From positions 23,156,856 through 23,220,855 of the forward strand of contig NC_050470.1 in NCBI RefSeq assembly GCF_013373865.1: a stretch of 64,000 nucleotides of DNA, read 5' to 3'. The notes beneath the pieces are model-generated. The model was not told where the DNA came from, ran no database searches, and saw only the letters and a list, made by a program, of their open reading frames with translations. The position numbers were made by a program, and so were the translations under genes. Every line of letters begins with the position of its first letter. The first letter of the stretch is position 1. This stretch comes from Monomorium pharaonis. Taxonomy: Eukaryota; Arthropoda; Insecta; Hymenoptera; Formicidae. Below are positions 63,866 to 64,000 of this stretch, one piece after another.

Positions 63866-63969
63866 TCCCGGGAAAATATGATTTCTACAAAAGGCTTTCG
63901 GCAATACAATTTACGGATCGTTGCATTTAGAACGCCAAAATCGTGTTTGATTCTGAAGCCGATTGGAAG
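63866..63969 (+). CDS. candidate internal exon
   Basis: A pyrimidine-rich stretch ending TTTCCACAG at 63857-63865 is followed by 104 bp and then AAG|GTATGT at 63967-63975. This is an acceptor-exon-donor layout with good consensus at both ends. Frame 1 from the acceptor is open throughout (about 34 codons, mixed, Arg/Lys-rich). Frame 3 is interrupted by one TAG, and frame 2 by TGA near its start. A second acceptor-like TTTCACAG lies upstream at 63748-63755. The exon length is typical for insects. The translated piece is too short to recognise. Continuation would lie past the window's right edge. Chance pairing of splice-like signals cannot be excluded. Confidence 0.18.
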
Positions 63970-64000
63970 GTATGTGAAAATAAAAAAGGAACGTAAAACC

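Overview
The window looks like a gene-poor stretch of an insect nuclear genome, most likely hymenopteran and possibly an ant. This is inferred from composition and repeats, not from a recognised gene. It is strongly AT-rich by eye, with islands of 40-55% GC in which CpG is not depleted. It carries long perfect microsatellites (GA, CA, TA), terminal-inverted-repeat miniature transposons, and one short piece of the insect telomere motif (CCTAA twice near 57893). No operon, ribosome binding site, prophage, CRISPR array, tRNA or rRNA was seen. I recognised no protein family in any frame on either strand.

Open frames are short. In this base composition chance alone should give a longest open frame of roughly 115 codons (my estimate from stop-codon frequency). 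The longest seen, 157 codons open and 133 codons from an ATG, are only marginal. Many of the apparent frames begin at TTG or GTG, which is not meaningful in a eukaryote. The coding entries below are therefore candidates only, all at low confidence. The window reads best as intergenic DNA or as part of one or more very large introns.

Layout: 1-7.3 kb is AT-rich with a (GA)n tract, a TATA-box/small-ORF pair at 2.9-3.1 kb and a few CpG-bearing patches. 7.3-17.9 kb is AT-rich with a perfect 22-bp hairpin and moderate-GC patches at 12.6-12.9, 13.8-14.3 and 16.4-16.7 kb. 17.9-19.8 kb is a GC island full of short palindromes. 20-29 kb is very AT-rich with a local duplication at 24.0-24.2 kb, a marginal open frame at 25.2-25.6 kb and one MITE at 27.2 kb. 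29.0-29.6 kb is a second GC island. 30-42 kb holds a second, better preserved MITE of the same family (33.0-33.3 kb), a minus-strand small-ORF locus (35.9-36.4 kb) and a 187-bp fold-back element (40.5-40.7 kb). 42-48 kb holds a palindrome with Rel-like half sites and a possible transposon end. 49.0-50.8 kb holds three very long CA/TG arrays, one forming a perfect 122-bp palindrome. 51-58.9 kb is AT-rich filler with short duplications. 58.9-59.3 kb joins a long purine tract to an isolated GC island. 61.5-62.05 kb is a CpG-rich promoter-like island. 63.5-64 kb may contain an exon.

I found no multi-gene system. The observations most worth checking are the 52-residue single-pass membrane micropeptide frame on the minus strand at 36202-36360, the fold-back element at 40527-40713, and the CA/TG palindrome at 50.6-50.8 kb.
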